DNA of 64,000 nucleotides from Methylobacterium haplocladii (GTDB lineage Bacteria; Pseudomonadota; Alphaproteobacteria; Rhizobiales; Beijerinckiaceae), in contig NZ_BJZT01000013.1 of the NCBI RefSeq assembly GCF_007992175.1, positions 124,001 through 188,000 on the forward strand. The letters run 5' to 3'. The position numbers and the translations under genes were made by a program. The stretch's first letter is position 1. Every line of letters starts with the position of its first letter. Below are positions 18,546 through 26,486 of the stretch, one piece after another. The notes under the pieces are model-generated. The model was not told where the DNA came from and did not search any database. It saw only the letters and a list, made by a program, of their open reading frames with translations.

Positions 18546-18579
18546 GCGACGTGCGGCGCTCGATCGGGGACCGGCCCGG

Positions 18580-19275
18580 CTAAGGCGCGCGCGCGAACGT
18601 CAGATAGCTTGGCCGCCGGCCGGCCGCCTTGGCCTTGGCTTCGTAGCGGGTGCCGGGCCAGCCCGGGAACGGCGTCGTCCAGTCGTCCGCACCGTTGGCC
18701 GTCCAGCGTAAGCCGGGGCAGCGGGCGGTGCGGACCAGGGTCCAGCCGGCATAGTCGTCGATGTCGGTGGCGAAGCGGAACAGGCCGCCGGGCCTGAGCA
18801 CCCGGGCGATCTCGGCCAGCGACGCGTCGGAGACGAAGCGGCGCTTGCGCTGGCGGCGCTTCGGCCAGGGGTCCGGGTAGAGCAGGTAGACCCGGGCGAG
18901 GCTGGCATCGGGCAGGGCGGCGAGGAGTTGCGTCGCGTCCTCGTCGCGGATGCGGACGTTGCTCAGGGCGCGTTCGTCGATCTCGCCGAGCAGCTTGACG
19001 ACGCCGTTCACGAACGGCTCGCAGCCGATGATGCCGGTGCCGGGATGTTTTTCGGCGTTGTCGGCGAGGTGCTCGCCGCCGCCGAAGCCGATCTCGAGCC
19101 AGACCTCCTCGACGGGGCTTTGAAACAGCGCGGACGGGTCGAGGCGGCCGCCGTTCTCGGGCAGCACGATGCGGAGCGACGGGAGCAGCGCGGCGAGGCG
19201 ATCTTCCTGGCCGGGGCGCAGGCGCTTGCCCTTGCGGCGGCCGAAGAAGGCGCGCTCTGGGGATTCGGGCTGAAT
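18580..19275 (-). CDS. trmB: tRNA (guanine-N7-)-methyltransferase, unusual start
   Basis: Makes m7G46 in tRNA using SAM. The SAM-binding EIGFGGGEH, YPDPWPKRR and TDIDDYAGW motifs identify TrmB. The conserved N-terminal segment AFFGRRKGKRLRPGQEDRLA lies upstream of the only standard start (GTG 19167), and the frame is open to a TAG at 19300-19302 with no ATG, GTG or TTG. ATT 19275 is the best candidate: GAGG is 8 bases before it, and it gives 231 residues, normal for the family. It follows metK on the same strand, with a palindromic repeat between them. Confidence 0.88.
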   Translation of the reverse strand: MQPESPERAFFGRRKGKRLRPGQEDRLAALLPSLRIVLPENGGRLDPSALFQSPVEEVWLEIGFGGGEHLADNAEKHPGTGIIGCEPFVNGVVKLLGEIDERALSNVRIRDEDATQLLAALPDASLARVYLLYPDPWPKRRQRKRRFVSDASLAEIARVLRPGGLFRFATDIDDYAGWTLVRTARCPGLRWTANGADDWTTPFPGWPGTRYEAKAKAAGRRPSYLTFARAP

Positions 19276-19302
19276 GGACGTGGCCTCGTGCTGAACGCGC
19301 TA

Positions 19303-19440
19303 GACCCTCTCCCCTCTGCGGGAGAGGGTGGCCCTCGCGTCGGCGAGGGTCGGGAGAGGGAGCTCCGGTTCCGGAGAGGGTGCTCCCCTCTCCCGACCCG
19401 CTTCGCGGGCCACCCTCCCCCGCAGAGGAGGGAGGGGTCG
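19303..19440. repeat. Palindromic repeat block between metK and trmB
   Basis: CCCTCTCC, GGGAGAGGG and GGCGAGGGTCGGGAGAGGG alternate with their complements, ending CCCCGCAGAGGAGGGAGGGG. The block folds into several stems. It fills the whole metK-trmB gap, starting directly at the TAG that closes the trmB frame. It may stop or slow transcription from metK. Confidence 0.75.
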
Positions 19441-19445
19441 TTACG

Positions 19446-20624
19446 TCAGCTCAGCGCCGACTTCAGCTTGTCGGCGAGGTCGGTCTTCTCCCAGGAGAAG
19501 CCGCCGTCGGCATCGGGCTTGCGGCCGAAATGCCCGTAGGCCGAGGTGCGCGCGTAGATCGGCTTGTTGAGCTGCAGCGCCGTGCGGATGCCGCGGGGCG
19601 AGAGGTCGAGGGCATCCATCAGGACGCCTTCGAGCCGGGCCTCGTCGACGTTGCCGGTGCCGTGCAGGTCGACATAGATCGAGAGCGGCTTCGACACGCC
19701 GATGGCGTAGGCGAGCTGGATCGTGGCGCGGGAGGCGAGGCCGGCGGCGACCACGTTCTTGGCGAGGTAGCGCGCGGCGTAGGCGGCCGAGCGGTCGACC
19801 TTGGTCGGGTCCTTGCCGGAGAAGGCGCCGCCGCCATGGGGCGCCGCGCCGCCGTAGGTGTCGACGATGATCTTGCGGCCGGTGAGGCCGGCATCGCCGT
19901 CGGGGCCGCCGATCACGAACTTGCCCGTCGGGTTGATGTGCCAGACGGTGCCCTCGGTGATCCAATCCTGCGGCAGGGCCGCGCGGATATAGGGCTCGAC
20001 GATGGCGCGCACGTCGGCGGAGTCGAGGGATTCGTCGAGATGCTGGGTCGAGAGCACGATCTGCGTCGCCTCGACCGGGCGGCCGTTGACGTAGCGCACG
20101 GTGACCTGGCTCTTGGCGTCGGGGCCGAGCTTGGCGGCGTCACCCTGCTTCGCCTTGCGGGCGTCGGCGAGGTCCTTGAGGATCTTGTGGGCGTAGTAGA
20201 TCGGCGCCGGCATCAGGTCCGGGGTCTCGTCGGCGGCGTAGCCGAACATGATGCCCTGGTCGCCCGCGCCCTCGTCCTTGTTGCCCGCCGCATCCACGCC
20301 CTGGGCGATGTCGGCCGACTGGGCGTGCAGGTAGATCTGGACGTCGTTGTTCTTCCAGTGGAAGCCGTCCTGCTCGTAGCCGATGTCCTTCACGGCCTCG
20401 CGGGAGAGCTCCTCCAGGTCCTTGAAGGTCACGGAATCGGGGCCGCGGACCTCGCCGGCGATCACGACGCGGTTCGTCGTGGTCAGCGTCTCGACGCCGA
20501 GGCGGGCTTCCGGCATCGCGGCGAGGTAGGCGTCGACCACGGTGTCCGAGATCCGGTCGCTCACCTTGTCGGGGTGACCCTCGGAGACGGACTCACTCGT
20601 GAACAGGAAATCTGAACGAGGCAT
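19446..20624 (-). CDS. metK: S-adenosylmethionine synthetase
   Basis: 392 residues; makes SAM from methionine and ATP. The N-terminus ([14 protein letters not shown], with active-site His17 and Asp19) and the methionine-loop and ATP signatures [12 protein letters not shown] and [19 protein letters not shown] are intact. ATG 20624 is preferred over 20696, because the family begins [12 protein letters not shown]. It sits downstream of an XRE regulator (254-bp gap) and upstream of trmB, a conserved rhizobial order. No SAM riboswitch is recognisable in the leader. Confidence 0.97.
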   Translation of the reverse strand: MPRSDFLFTSESVSEGHPDKVSDRISDTVVDAYLAAMPEARLGVETLTTTNRVVIAGEVRGPDSVTFKDLEELSREAVKDIGYEQDGFHWKNNDVQIYLHAQSADIAQGVDAAGNKDEGAGDQGIMFGYAADETPDLMPAPIYYAHKILKDLADARKAKQGDAAKLGPDAKSQVTVRYVNGRPVEATQIVLSTQHLDESLDSADVRAIVEPYIRAALPQDWITEGTVWHINPTGKFVIGGPDGDAGLTGRKIIVDTYGGAAPHGGGAFSGKDPTKVDRSAAYAARYLAKNVVAAGLASRATIQLAYAIGVSKPLSIYVDLHGTGNVDEARLEGVLMDALDLSPRGIRTALQLNKPIYARTSAYGHFGRKPDADGGFSWEKTDLADKLKSALS

Positions 20625-20878
20625 TCGCGGCACCCCCGGCTGCGGGCGCGCCAGACGTATCGCGGCGCTTGACCCGTAAAGACGCGGTTCTTGCACCCAC
20701 CTCCCAACCGGTCAACCCGATTGAACGAAATCGTCCGTTATATCGAACGATCCTGATCAGGCTTAGCCAGTATATCGCTTGAGGGTGCCGCATCTCGTTC
20801 GGGAGCAGAAGCCTCTGTTAGCTCCTTGTAATCACACGCCGTTCTTGAGAAGCCAGATCTCTCATCAGTCATTTCGCT

Positions 20879-21289
20879 CTATCGGTTCAACTCACGCTGG
20901 AGCGTATCGACGGCCGTGGCGAAGTCGCGACGCGCCGGCTCGTCGAAGGTCTTTGCAACATGTTTGGCTACGGCCACGGCGAGTCCCGCCCATGGCCCAT
21001 CCGGCACGAGGGCCTGCTGCTCGTCGTCTGAGAACCCGCGGTCCGGCACGTCGTCGAGATGGGGGATGCCCTGAAAGAAATCACCGATCGGAATGCCTGT
21101 CATCCGGCTCAGGATTTCGAGGTGGACCGCGCTGATCCGGTTCACACCCTTCTCGTATTTCTGAAGCTGTGCGGCCGACATGCCGAAGCTCTGAGCCACC
21201 CTGCGCTGCGTCAACTGCGAACGCTTGCGCTCCTCGGCCATGCGCTGGCCCAGATGGATATCCCGCTCGTCGGTCTTCTGACCCGCCAT
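20879..21289 (-). CDS. XRE family transcriptional regulator
   Basis: 136 residues. A Cro/CI-type HTH lies at about residues 12-65 (LGQRMAEERKRSQLTQRRVA, then QKYEKGVNRIS), followed by an acidic helical C-terminus. In rhizobia a gene of this kind commonly sits before metK, so a role in that locus is possible. ATG 21289 gives the family-like start MAGQKTDERDIHLG; the longer frame to 21352 adds unrelated residues. The AT-rich 57 bp upstream probably holds its promoter. Confidence 0.85.
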   Translation of the reverse strand: MAGQKTDERDIHLGQRMAEERKRSQLTQRRVAQSFGMSAAQLQKYEKGVNRISAVHLEILSRMTGIPIGDFFQGIPHLDDVPDRGFSDDEQQALVPDGPWAGLAVAVAKHVAKTFDEPARRDFATAVDTLQRELNR

Positions 21290-21409
21290 GTCGCGTCCCG
21301 CGCAGCGTTGCCGTTTCGCCGGATCATTCCGGTGAAACTCGATACCGCGCAAGGTCTAAAATCACAACAAATGATAATTCCAAAGCTAATTATGAATTCA
21401 AAAAAGTGA

Positions 21410-21727
21410 TGGCGTCCCCGGCAGGGCTCGAACCTGCGACCCCAGGTTTCATACCACTTCAGCTTTCGCCGCCATCCCAAAGGTTGTCCTTGGGGTGTTC
21501 GTGGCCTGGACTATCCCTTCACCATGAGCTTCGAGGCAAAGCCTTTAGGTGCCGCCCGTCTAGTCTCTACACCTTCCCGCCGTGAGGCGGGCTTGGCTCG
21601 GGATCGGCAGGCGCTCGACAAGCGCTGGAGCTTTCCCCGACTTTGAGCGGATCCGCCGCGTGGTTTCCCGTCGCGACGCCCAATTTTCCTAGGAAACCTG
21701 TGCTCTGTCCAGCTGAGCTACGGAGAC
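21410..21727 (-). tRNA. tRNA-Arg(CCT), interrupted by a group I intron
   Basis: The 5' exon is 21727-21691 (37 nt) and the 3' exon 21449-21410 (40 nt, CCA encoded). Spliced, the acceptor stem GTCTCCG/CGGGGAC pairs fully with one G-U, the D-arm and T-arm (GCAGG TTCGAGC CCTGC) are normal, and the anticodon loop is TTCCTAA with anticodon CCT. The discriminator base is G. A T6 run follows the CCA on the minus strand and can end transcription. Confidence 0.95.
21450..21690 (-). ncRNA. Group I self-splicing intron in tRNA-Arg(CCT)
   Basis: 241 nt between the anticodon's third base and the rest of the loop. It carries the conserved core sequences AGAGACTAGA (R/P7 element, minus strand of about 21559-21568) and AAGGGATAGTCC (S element, minus strand of 21508-21519), and ends in G at 21450. 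Introns at this site are known in alphaproteobacteria such as Agrobacterium. It contains no endonuclease gene. Confidence 0.93.
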
Positions 21728-21940
21728 AACCGGTGCTGCCATAGCATCGCGGCGGATAGCCGCCAACAGGGCCGGCTTCGTGAATGCTGTGGCCCCACGG
21801 CCTCATCCTCCGCAAAAGCAGCCTTTCGCGAGAATCGCCATCCGCTCCGGCCGAAGATCCGCCGCAGATGCCCTGCCTGCATCGGAGCGAATGTGGAGCC
21901 CCGCGCCACGCCGATATCGGTCCGATCGCCCGTGCCTCGA

Positions 21941-22747
21941 ATGTCCGCCGCGCCGACCCGCTGCCTGCTCTGTGCCCTCCTCGTCCTCGCGGTGCCGGTG
22001 GGGGCTGCGCCACGCACCGGGGCCGAATCCTGCCGGGGCTCCGCCTTGCACGAAGACCGGCTCGACTCGCTTGCGCCGCGCGGTGAGCTCGTCCTCGCCT
22101 CCGGCACGCGTGCGGTCCTCGCCGACATCCACTGGCCCGAAGCCGAATCGCAAGCGATGGAGGCCGCGACCTTCCTCCTTGGCTTTCGCGGTCGTACGCT
22201 GACCGTGAGCGCACGTGGCGAGGACGACCGCTGGGGCCGCGCCCGGATCGAAGCGGTGGCTGAGCCGATTGCCGATGCGGACGACCCCGTGGATCTCGCC
22301 GCCGGCCTCGTCGCCGCAGGTCTGGCGCAGGCGGATGCCGGCGAGAGCGACCTCGTCTGCCGCACCGATCTCATCGCTCTGGAGGCCGAGCCCCGCGTGG
22401 CCAGGCGCGGAATCTGGCGTGAGGCGGTCCTCGATGCCCGTGACGGGCCGGCGCTCGTTGCGCTGGCCGGCCGCTTCGTCGTCGTGGAAGGGCGCATCGT
22501 CGGCGTCGGCGAACGCTCGGACCGCACCTATCTCGACTTCGTCCGAAACTCCGCCGACGGCTTGACCGTAACCGTGACGAAACGCACTTGGCGGATCATG
22601 CAGGCGCGTGGTTTGACTGCCCTGACGCTGAGGGGGCGCCTCGCGCGGGTTCGCGGTAGGGTTGAGGTCCGGCGCGGGCCGACCCTCGACATCGCCAGTG
22701 CGGACATGATCGAGGTGCCAGAAGGGGAGCGGGCGCTGACGCGCTGA
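21941..22747 (+). CDS. Secreted staphylococcal nuclease-like protein
   Basis: 268 residues with a signal peptide (CLLCALLVLAVPVGAAPRTG). The SNase-like core covers residues ~35-150: RAVLADIHWPE, DRWGRARIEAV and the closing RVARRGIW. Arginine and glutamate in positions matching the catalytic R35/E43/R87 of the staphylococcal enzyme seem present, so activity is possible. The C-terminal ~100 residues (AGRFVVVEGRIVGVGERSDR) look like a second OB-type fold. Its stop is 6 bases before the start of the M48 protease gene, so the two form an operon. Confidence 0.75.
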   Translation: MSAAPTRCLLCALLVLAVPVGAAPRTGAESCRGSALHEDRLDSLAPRGELVLASGTRAVLADIHWPEAESQAMEAATFLLGFRGRTLTVSARGEDDRWGRARIEAVAEPIADADDPVDLAAGLVAAGLAQADAGESDLVCRTDLIALEAEPRVARRGIWREAVLDARDGPALVALAGRFVVVEGRIVGVGERSDRTYLDFVRNSADGLTVTVTKRTWRIMQARGLTALTLRGRLARVRGRVEVRRGPTLDIASADMIEVPEGERALTR

Positions 22748-22753
22748 CAGGTG

Positions 22754-24232
22754 ATGGCCGGGGCTCTGCGTCATAACGCACGGATACGATTCGCACGGCG
22801 CCTGATGGCGCTGGCGGGTCTTGCTGCCGTGCTCGGAGGATGCGCCGGCGATCAGACCGGCACCATCCTCGCGCCCGCCGCGATCTCCGTACCTACACAG
22901 GCGCCCCTCACCACCGGCCGGCGCGTCGCGGACGAGGCCGATCACGCCAAGCTCGTCGCTTCCTTCGGCGGCGAGTATCGCGCCCCCGCCACGCTCCGCC
23001 TGCTCACCGAGATCACCGACCGACTGGTGCGCGCCAGCGAGCGACCGGAAGAGCCTTACGCGGTCACCCTGCTCGACTCTGCCGTCGTCAACGCCTTCGC
23101 TCTGCCGAGCGGCCGCCTCTACGTGACCCGCGGCCTTGTCGCGCTGGCCTCGGATTCGTCCGAAGTCGCGGCGGTGCTTGCCCACGAGATCGCGCACGTG
23201 ACGCTGCGCCACGCTACCGCCCGCACCGAGATGGCGCTTCGCTCGCAACTCGTCAGCCGCGTCGTCGCCGACGTGCTGAACGATCCGGCCACCGGCGCTC
23301 AGATGGAGAGCCAGTCCAAGGTCACGCTTGCCCGGTTCTCACGCGACCAGGAATTGGAGGCGGACGCCGCCGGCGTGAAGACGCTGGCCGGAGCCGGTTT
23401 CGACCCGTTCGGCGCCGCCCGCTTCCTCACCGCGCTGAACCGCACCCTTGCGCTGAAGACCGGCACTGGATCGGGAGCCGAGCCCGACATGCTTGCCACC
23501 CATCCGGGCACCGTCGAGCGTATCACCCTGGTGACGCGCGCCGCCCGCCGCATCGGCGCGCCCGGCCTCGGCGTCGACGAGCGCGCGCGCTTCCTCGCGG
23601 CGATCGACGGCATCGCCTATGGCGATAACCCCGGCGACGGCATGGTACGCGGCAGCCGCTTCCTACATCCGAGCCTCGGCATCGCCTTCGAGGTCCCGGA
23701 TGGCATCGCCATCGAGAACACCCGTAACGCCGTTCTCGGGACGACGCGCGACGGCTCCAAGCGCCTGCTGTTCGATCAGGTGGAGAGCAGTGCCGGTCGC
23801 AGCCTGGAGGATGTTCTCAAGGCGACTTGGAACGACGGCATCGATGCCGGAACCATCGAGAACCGCATCGTCGGCGGACGCCCCGCCGTCTTCGCCGTCT
23901 CGAAGGGCAAGGATTGGACCTTCCGTCTCGTTGCGATCCGGGTCGGCGAGAATACCTACCGCATGATCATGGCCGCCAAGGGCTCGGCCGATCCGGATGC
24001 CGCCTTCCGGCGCTGGGTCGACAGCCTGTCGAGCCTCGACCCCGACGAGGCGCGCGCATTGAAGCCCCTGCACCTGCGTGTCGTCACGGCCTCTTCCGGC
24101 GAGACCGCCGAGCAGCTCGCTACCAGGATGGTTGCGCCTGACCGGGCCTTGGATCGCTTCCTCGTACTCAACGGCTTGGATCGCGGCGGCGCCGTCAAAT
24201 CGGGGCAAGGGTACAAGCTCATCGGTGAATAG
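22754..24232 (+). CDS. M48 family metalloprotease, lipoprotein
   Basis: 492 residues. A lipobox VLGGC follows the N-terminal helix. Zinc motif HEIAH is at residues 144-148, and E202 in ELEADAAG is the third ligand. Residues ~290-430 hold a partner domain, and the C-terminus (VVTASSGETAEQLATRM...FLVLNGLDRGGAVKSGQGYKLI) resembles a LysM-like or cell-wall module. BepA/YfgC-type relatives act on outer-membrane protein assembly in the periplasm. GTG 22751 and ATG 22754 are adjacent options. Confidence 0.9.
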   Translation: MAGALRHNARIRFARRLMALAGLAAVLGGCAGDQTGTILAPAAISVPTQAPLTTGRRVADEADHAKLVASFGGEYRAPATLRLLTEITDRLVRASERPEEPYAVTLLDSAVVNAFALPSGRLYVTRGLVALASDSSEVAAVLAHEIAHVTLRHATARTEMALRSQLVSRVVADVLNDPATGAQMESQSKVTLARFSRDQELEADAAGVKTLAGAGFDPFGAARFLTALNRTLALKTGTGSGAEPDMLATHPGTVERITLVTRAARRIGAPGLGVDERARFLAAIDGIAYGDNPGDGMVRGSRFLHPSLGIAFEVPDGIAIENTRNAVLGTTRDGSKRLLFDQVESSAGRSLEDVLKATWNDGIDAGTIENRIVGGRPAVFAVSKGKDWTFRLVAIRVGENTYRMIMAAKGSADPDAAFRRWVDSLSSLDPDEARALKPLHLRVVTASSGETAEQLATRMVAPDRALDRFLVLNGLDRGGAVKSGQGYKLIGE

Positions 24233-24400
24233 GCCGGCAACCGGCTCGCAGCATCAAGACTGCTCACCGCTTCGAGCGCCTTGCCGGTCCCAACTCATAT
24301 TGTCATTATTGTGGGTAATCTTCCCACTTGAGACCACTGCTTTGCAGAGGGCAGATGGCGGGATGGGTGAACGGATAAAGCGCGGCTATAGACCTCACGT

Positions 24401-25396
24401 ATGACCGAGCCGAGCGAAACACCGACCGCACCGGACGACGGCGAGATGGCGATGCCTTCATCCAATGGATCGGACGCACGCGCCGCAGCTCGCATCGCCA
24501 GCGCTGTGCTCGCCGATGTAGCGATTGGCGTCACGCTGTTCCATCCCAAGCCCGACCACGTCGCGGTGCTGGTCGCGGCCTTCGCCGGCAGCGTCCGCCA
24601 CGTCTTCGCCTACGACAATGGCGGCGTTTCGGCCGAGATCAGGTCTGTGCTCGACCGGAGCGCCGGCGTCAGGGTGATCGGGCAGGGTGACAATGTCGGC
24701 GTTGGGGCCGCGCTCAACGGTCTGGCCGAGGCGGCTTCGGCCTCGGGTGCCCGCTACCTGATGCTGCTCGACCAGGATGGCGAGCCCTCGCTCGAGCTTG
24801 CTCTCGGCCTCAAGGCTGCGATGGCACGGCTGTCCCTGATGCTGGTGCCACCTGCAATGGTCGGCCCGATCCAGAGACCGGTGGCAGGCCGCAAGACACC
24901 GCTTTATCCGCCCCGCCGGAACGTGGCGGCCCTCAAGGGCCTCGATCCGGTGGAGTTCATGGCCACCTCGGGTTCGCTCCTCGACCTCGCCGCCTTCCAC
25001 AGCGTCGGCCCATTCCGCGCCGACTACTTCATCGATGCGATCGATCTCGAATGGTGTTTCCGGGCCTGGTCGGTCGGATTGTCCTGCTGGGTCGACCGCG
25101 AGACGCCGATGGCGCAATGCGTCGGCAGCGGCGTGATCCGCGCCCGATGGCTGCCGGTCACGATCGCGCGACAGCCGCTGTTTCGGATGGAAACCTACAT
25201 CCGAAACACGGTCTACGGCTGGCGCCTCGCGCATGTCCCGCGACGCTGGAAGCTGATCCAGATGGCCTACCTTCCCCTGCAAATCGCCTTGTACTGGGCG
25301 GAATCCGGATACAGGGCCGCCGTTCTCGGGCGCCTGCTGCACGCGGCCGTGAACGGCCTTCGCGGGCGTCTCGGCCGGCCGGCCGGCGCGGCATGA
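24401..25396 (+). CDS. Glycosyltransferase family 2 (rhamnosyltransferase-like)
   Basis: 331 residues. After a ~35-residue leader, the GT2 fold appears as IGVTLFHPKPDHVAVLVAAF, VIGQGDNVGVGAALNGL and LDQDGEPS (DXD-type metal site). Later, EFMATSGSLLDLAAF and DYFIDAIDLEWCFRAWSVG match rhamnosyltransferase-type enzymes for surface polysaccharides. Its stop overlaps the next GT start (ATGA), so the two are coupled. Confidence 0.87.
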   Translation: MTEPSETPTAPDDGEMAMPSSNGSDARAAARIASAVLADVAIGVTLFHPKPDHVAVLVAAFAGSVRHVFAYDNGGVSAEIRSVLDRSAGVRVIGQGDNVGVGAALNGLAEAASASGARYLMLLDQDGEPSLELALGLKAAMARLSLMLVPPAMVGPIQRPVAGRKTPLYPPRRNVAALKGLDPVEFMATSGSLLDLAAFHSVGPFRADYFIDAIDLEWCFRAWSVGLSCWVDRETPMAQCVGSGVIRARWLPVTIARQPLFRMETYIRNTVYGWRLAHVPRRWKLIQMAYLPLQIALYWAESGYRAAVLGRLLHAAVNGLRGRLGRPAGAA

Positions 25397-26355
25397 TCGG
25401 ATCCGAGCCTGGAATCGATGCCGCGCGCATCGACGTCGTCATCGTGAACTGGAACTCCGGAGATCAGCTGCGCGCCTGCGTGAAGAGCCTCGCTGCCAGC
25501 GCCGACGCCGCCTACCTACATGTCGTCGTCGTCGACAACGCTTCCACCGACGGCTCGGCCGACCGCCTCGATGGCGATGGGCTCGCTCTCACTGTTCGGC
25601 GGAACCCTGACAATCTCGGCTTCGGCAAAGCCTGCAATCAGGGTGTGGCGATGGGCCGAGCCGGGACGATCCTGTTCCTGAATCCCGATACCGAGGTGAC
25701 CCGAGACGGCATCCCAGCCGCGCTCGCTGCTCTCGATGCGCGTGGCGATGCGGGGATCGTCGGTGCCCGGCTCGTCGACGCGGATGGCACGACGCATCGC
25801 ACCTGCGCCCGCACGCCGACCGCGCGAGGCCTCGTCGAGAACGTCATGCTCCTCGACCGCCTGCTGCCGCGGCTCACGCATCAGCATTTCATGACGGAAT
25901 GGGACCATGCCGACAGCCGTCCGGTCGATGCCGTGATGGGCGCTTTCCTGATGATTCCACGCCCGCTCTTCGAAAGTCTCGACGGCTTCGACGAGCGCTT
26001 CTTCGTCTATTTCGAGGATACCGATCTCTGCGCCCGCGTGCTCGCTGCCGGCCGCAGCGTGAACCATGTGGCCGACGCCGTCGTGCTGCATCGTGGCCAG
26101 GGCAGTAGCGCGCAGGTGCGAGACCGCAGGTTGTTCTACTTCCTACGCTCGCAAGCGCTGTTCACGGAAAAGCACCACGGGCGTGCCGCCGCATACGCCG
26201 TGCTGGCCGGTGCCTTCCTCGCGCAGATGCCGATCCGGATCCTGCATGCGCTGCTGGCCAAGCGCTCACTGGCCGAAGCGGGCGCCGTGCTGCGGGCCGC
26301 CCGCATGCTGGCGGCTGCGACGCCGCGCCTGCTGGGTGTCGCGTCTCGGCACTGA
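25393..26355 (+). CDS. Glycosyltransferase family 2
   Basis: 320 residues from ATG 25393, overlapping the previous stop. Motifs in order: DVVIVNWNSGDQLRACVKSL, VVDNASTDGS, NLGFGKACNQG, FLNPDTEV (metal-binding aspartate), AVMGAFLMIPR and DERFFVYFEDTDLCAR. This is the WbbL-type rhamnosyltransferase pattern. It should work with the preceding enzyme on O-antigen or capsule-like glycan at the cytoplasmic membrane face. The acceptor is unknown. Confidence 0.9.
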   Translation: MIGSEPGIDAARIDVVIVNWNSGDQLRACVKSLAASADAAYLHVVVVDNASTDGSADRLDGDGLALTVRRNPDNLGFGKACNQGVAMGRAGTILFLNPDTEVTRDGIPAALAALDARGDAGIVGARLVDADGTTHRTCARTPTARGLVENVMLLDRLLPRLTHQHFMTEWDHADSRPVDAVMGAFLMIPRPLFESLDGFDERFFVYFEDTDLCARVLAAGRSVNHVADAVVLHRGQGSSAQVRDRRLFYFLRSQALFTEKHHGRAAAYAVLAGAFLAQMPIRILHALLAKRSLAEAGAVLRAARMLAAATPRLLGVASRH

Positions 26356-26486
26356 AGCCGCGACCGCGGAGCCTTGCCGTCGCCGGTTGCGGCGTCCATG
26401 GTGCGCGCGGCCCGTTGGACCGGGCTTGCGAGCATGCCGAACCCGCGCCACGGCCCGGCCGGTAGCCCGCCGAACGAGGTTGCGTC

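Noticed and set aside
18216..18797. Plus-strand ORF with pentapeptide-like units
   Set aside because: Overlaps the certain trmB gene on the opposite strand for half its length, and residues outside the repeats look random. Recorded as a repeat instead.
20625..20780. SAM riboswitch before metK
   Set aside because: The leader has no SAM-I, SAM-II or SAM/SAH conserved core that I can recognise; only short dyads.
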